17,388 nt of DNA from Prevotellaceae bacterium. Lineage in GTDB: Bacteria; Bacteroidota; Bacteroidia; Bacteroidales; Paludibacteraceae. The notes under the pieces were generated by a model. The model searched no databases, was not told the origin of the DNA, and saw only the letters and a program-made list of their open reading frames with translations. Shown one piece after another: positions 15,438 to 17,388 of the stretch. Both the position numbers and the translations under genes were made by a program. Numbering within the stretch: position 1 is the stretch's first letter; each line of letters opens with the position of its first letter. The stretch spans positions 1 to 17,388 of the forward strand of contig JAISXJ010000190.1 in NCBI GenBank assembly GCA_031270565.1, given 5' to 3'.

Positions 15438-15489
15438 TAAATTTTTCTTCGTTGTAGGTGGGGCAGATGATGGAAACAAAGGGTGTCAT
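15385..15489 (-). pseudogene. 5' remnant of a second GT2 glycosyltransferase
   Basis: The ATG at 15489 opens MTPFVSIICPTYNEEK, identical to the intact GT2 enzyme, then FIAA, which still fits a GT2 start, then shifts into unrelated sequence and stops after 34 codons. About 20 codons of a GT2 gene remain. Confidence 0.7.
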
Positions 15490-15492
15490 ATT
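15441..15492. repeat. 52-bp direct duplicate of 13759-13810
   Basis: All 52 bases are identical to the 5' end of the intact GT2 gene, including the ATG and three bases before it. Similarity stops abruptly on both sides. The copies are 1682 bp apart in the same orientation. Confidence 0.95.
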
Positions 15493-15585
15493 CTTTTGGC
15501 TATTTGATTTTTTACCATTATCCTTTTCGTGCAATGACAAAATACTTCCGTATTACGCATAATTGTAAATTTTAATTTAATGTTT

Positions 15586-16473
15586 TTACTCTTTCCTCAA
15601 TTTATCCCATAAACTGTAATAATCGAATACTTGCTTTATTTGCACATCGTTTTTCCGGTTATGTACGTTTTGCGTTTCCAATGCAATATCCTGATTGTTA
15701 AATAGACCGACGAGACGAACATCATACGCGATTTTTTTACATGGCACATCGTTTAATAATGTCATTGCCTTAAACCATACGTCATCGGCAGTGGGCGATA
15801 ATTGCAAAAACAACTCTTCTCTCAAAATATCCGTATGAAAACAGTGCGGAGGATAAAGAACTCCCCCTGAACCCAGAGGGAAAGCAAGGAAGCTTCTTTC
15901 ACATTCGGGAGGATTGGTAGGCCATTTTTTATATGTCCGTAAGCAGCCTTTTCGATTGAACTGCATTCTATATCCACGACAAAAATGCACACAATTTTTG
16001 TCGAGTTTATAAGAATTATACAAATTTTCGACTAAATCATAAGGATAAATACCGTCATCATCTACTGTAATGATGAGGTCATTTGGATATTTTTGCAATG
16101 CAGGAATAAGCTTCGTATATGACCTTACATCCTGACAATAGCCGATTTCCAGCCCTCTTTCCCGTTGCTTTTTCAAAACAAGCGGAATATTATCGTCATT
16201 AAATTCGTCTTTCGACAGCCAGAGTACAATCTTGTTCGGCTTCAGGGTTTGTTCCATTAAGCTTTCTATTACTAAACAAACATCAAAAATCCGTTTTTGA
16301 TATGTAGTTAAAGAAACGATGATATTTGTTTCGTTTGGAGTATAATCGGAAACACCCTGTTCGGTACAATACAGCGCCCTGTTCATCGTCCTGACGATGA
16401 CGGGTTGGGCAAATAATCGCGGCTCAATGCGATTGAGATAGAGTTTTTTAATGAATGATTTAATGAAACGCAT
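15586..16473 (-). CDS. GT-A fold glycosyltransferase, surface glycan synthesis
   Basis: 295 residues. NIIVSLTTYQKRI (50-62), ESLMEQTLKPNKIVLWLS, RSYTKLIPALQKYPNDLIITVDDD (D138-D140 as the metal-binding acidic motif) and a C-terminal ADDVWFKAM match a GT2-like family common in Bacteroidota glycan loci. The charged N-terminus (MRFIKSFIKKLYLNRI) may bind the membrane surface; no clear transmembrane helix is visible. It lies 5 bp downstream of a 49-codon remnant ORF, so it shares the operon. The next 96 bp downstream have no gene before the GT2 remnant. The specific sugar is not predictable. Confidence 0.87.
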   Translation of the reverse strand: MRFIKSFIKKLYLNRIEPRLFAQPVIVRTMNRALYCTEQGVSDYTPNETNIIVSLTTYQKRIFDVCLVIESLMEQTLKPNKIVLWLSKDEFNDDNIPLVLKKQRERGLEIGYCQDVRSYTKLIPALQKYPNDLIITVDDDGIYPYDLVENLYNSYKLDKNCVHFCRGYRMQFNRKGCLRTYKKWPTNPPECERSFLAFPLGSGGVLYPPHCFHTDILREELFLQLSPTADDVWFKAMTLLNDVPCKKIAYDVRLVGLFNNQDIALETQNVHNRKNDVQIKQVFDYYSLWDKLRKE

Positions 16474-16478
16474 GTTGA

Positions 16479-16628
16479 TTATGTGGTTTGTAATTGTTTT
16501 ATAAAACTATCAATATCCCGATTCCAATCATCATAAGTTCGGGTTTGATTAAAATATTCTAAAGCGCCTGTTGATAATTGGCGTCGCAATACATTGCTAT
16601 TAATGTCGAATAAAATGAAAATGCGCAT
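16479..16628 (-). CDS. 49-codon ORF, probable C-terminal remnant of a glycosyltransferase
   Basis: Starts ATG at 16628 and stops at 16479, 5 bp before the next gene and 20 bp after the upstream chimera. The sequence includes LRRQLSTGALEYFNQTRTYDDW and ends in FIKQLQTT, which resembles the extreme C-terminus of GT4-type enzymes (LS-GAL-Y stretch, then an amphipathic end). No catalytic part is present. It may be translated because it has an ATG, but is most likely the tail of a gene whose front has been lost. Family call is tentative. Confidence 0.5.
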   Translation of the reverse strand: MRIFILFDINSNVLRRQLSTGALEYFNQTRTYDDWNRDIDSFIKQLQTT

Positions 16629-16648
16629 GTTGTTTTTTTTAACTATTT

Positions 16649-16993
16649 TTATTTTCTCAGAACAATTTCCCGGTTTGTACCCCAGCCAATCAAATCTATC
16701 AGATACAAAAGCGGTGCAATAAACAGGAGGGGTAACCTCTTCTTGCGTTCAAACGTACGCCACCACATGTAGTCGTAGCGTTTTATCCTTTTTACCAGCG
16801 TCAACCCTGCTTCTTGGCATGCCAACTTTAGATCCTTACCAGAAAAACCCACCATAGTCGGTTTTTGTAGCAACCGACAAAAGTTGCTTGGGTGGCAGTG
16901 TACCTGTTCTGCAAGCCATTTTTTTGTCCTGCCTTCTGCTTTCAACTTTTGGCAGATGATTTCTCCTATGTGTATTGTTTTTCTTTTTGCCAT
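16649..16993 (-). CDS. Chimeric ORF: HTH regulator head fused to SAM-methyltransferase tail
   Basis: 114 residues. Residues 1-46 (IHIGEIICQKLKAEGRTKKW, then LAEQVHCHPSNFCRLLQKP) resemble the helix-turn-helix start of small XRE-like regulators of Bacteroidota, which normally continue for another 50 or so residues with a different tail. From about 48 on, GFSGKDLKLACQEAGLTLVK, RYDYMWWRTFERKKRLPLL and IDLIGWGTNREIVLRK resemble the end of class I SAM-dependent methyltransferases found in glycan loci; the SAM-binding part is missing. The join is near 16845-16860. It is the first ORF of the operon. The HTH part could still bind DNA; the methyltransferase part cannot be active. Assignments are from motif recognition only. 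Confidence 0.65.
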   Translation of the reverse strand: MAKRKTIHIGEIICQKLKAEGRTKKWLAEQVHCHPSNFCRLLQKPTMVGFSGKDLKLACQEAGLTLVKRIKRYDYMWWRTFERKKRLPLLFIAPLLYLIDLIGWGTNREIVLRK

Positions 16994-17079
16994 AAAAAAT
17001 AGGTGTGAAACTGTTTATTGCTCACTTATTCTTTCTCTGAGGTTCTACCAAAACCATTGTGCTAAAATAAGCGCAAATA

Positions 17080-17110
17080 GTTCACACCCTTGGGGGATGT
17101 GAACCTTCAC
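17080..17110. promoter_or_regulatory. Nested inverted repeats, possible operator
   Basis: GTTCACA (17080-17086) and TGTGAAC (17098-17104) form a 7-bp inverted repeat with C/G-rich centre; GTGAA-CC-TTCAC (17099-17110) overlaps it. A third related half-site, AGGTGTGAAAC, lies at 17001-17011 just before the ATG of the HTH chimera. The layout suits binding by the HTH protein or a local RNA hairpin. Confidence 0.4.
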
Positions 17111-17226
17111 AACTTACTCTCAAACACTTTGAATTGGTGGATTCCAGATAGTGAGGAATAAGTGTTTAGTTCAAAATTTCTTTATTTCTTTTATTTCTGC
17201 ATATTACTACGTTTAAAAATCAGGCA

Positions 17227-17234
17227 CAAAGATA
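17227..17234 (-). promoter_or_regulatory. -7 box, possible promoter of the glycan operon
   Basis: Perfect TATCTTTG on the minus strand. TTTG at 17250-17247 lies only 12 nt upstream, too close for a normal -33 box. A start here would give a 5' leader of about 225 nt carrying the inverted repeats at 17080-17110. Confidence 0.45.
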
Positions 17235-17241
17235 GTCTTTT

Positions 17242-17388
17242 TTGGGCAAAACTGCGCCTTCCCTAAGCGGGTTAATTCTCCTGACTTCGTCACTGGGACA
17301 CCCGATTCCAGAAATCCATATCAAATAGGGGGGCGATGCGCCGATGCGCCGGCGTTAAGAGCAGCGTTTGGGTCATAGTACTGTCGTT
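17242..17388. other. Noncoding window end with a beta-helix-like scrap
   Basis: No gene found. It has TGAC-TTC-GTCA (17282-17292), two tandem CGATGCGC units (17334-17349), and GTTAAGAGCAGCGTTTG near the end, which matches 16 of 17 bases of the SLRAAF-coding stretch at 699-715. In the plus frame it reads APALRAAFGS and then a stop. Confidence 0.4.

Noticed and set aside
17261..17388. tRNA or other RNA gene at the window end
   Set aside because: No cloverleaf arms or TTC-loop pattern could be fitted.

Overview
The window looks like a contig from a member of the Bacteroidota, probably an uncultured Bacteroidales. Evidence: genes lack Shine-Dalgarno sequences; four minus-strand promoters carry the Bacteroidetes -7 box TATCTTTG, one with a perfect TTTG-N19-TATCTTTG; the giant surface protein ends in a type IX secretion (T9SS) sorting tail; and the DUF6088/AbiEii pair and AAA/DUF4143 ATPase are of types common in this phylum. 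Both window ends run into repeats, as expected if the contig broke there.

Layout. 1-565: a 27-bp tandem repeat, a hexanucleotide repeat, a palindromic element, then a leader with two long hairpins whose G-U pairs make sense only in plus-strand RNA. 566-8035: a 2489-residue secreted protein with five beta-helix modules, InlB-type spacers, three Big_2 domains, four Ig-like repeats and a T9SS tail, closed by a strong two-way terminator. 8181-9121 (minus): an AbiE-type toxin-antitoxin pair whose toxin has lost its C-terminal part, with an inverted-repeat operator and promoter. 9283-10497 (minus): an AAA/DUF4143 ATPase. 10590-11080: noncoding DNA packed with short palindromes. 11081-12508 (minus): the 23S rRNA m5U methyltransferase RlmD, the only clear housekeeping gene. 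12746-16993 (minus): a surface-glycan operon with three full-length glycosyltransferases interleaved with gene remnants and two chimeric ORFs. 16994-17388: a possible promoter and operator, and a scrap resembling the start of a beta-helix module.

The glycosyltransferases would build a cell-surface or T9SS-associated glycan; T9SS cargo and A-LPS-type glycans are linked in this phylum, but no such link is shown here. The most unusual region is the glycan operon. A methyltransferase tail is fused to an HTH regulator head, an FkbM methyltransferase tail is fused to an AlbA_2 head, a glycosyltransferase survives as a 49-codon tail, and a second GT2 survives as about 20 codons whose first 52 bp duplicate the intact GT2 gene downstream. 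This may be real modular decay or recombination, or an assembly artefact; long reads would decide.
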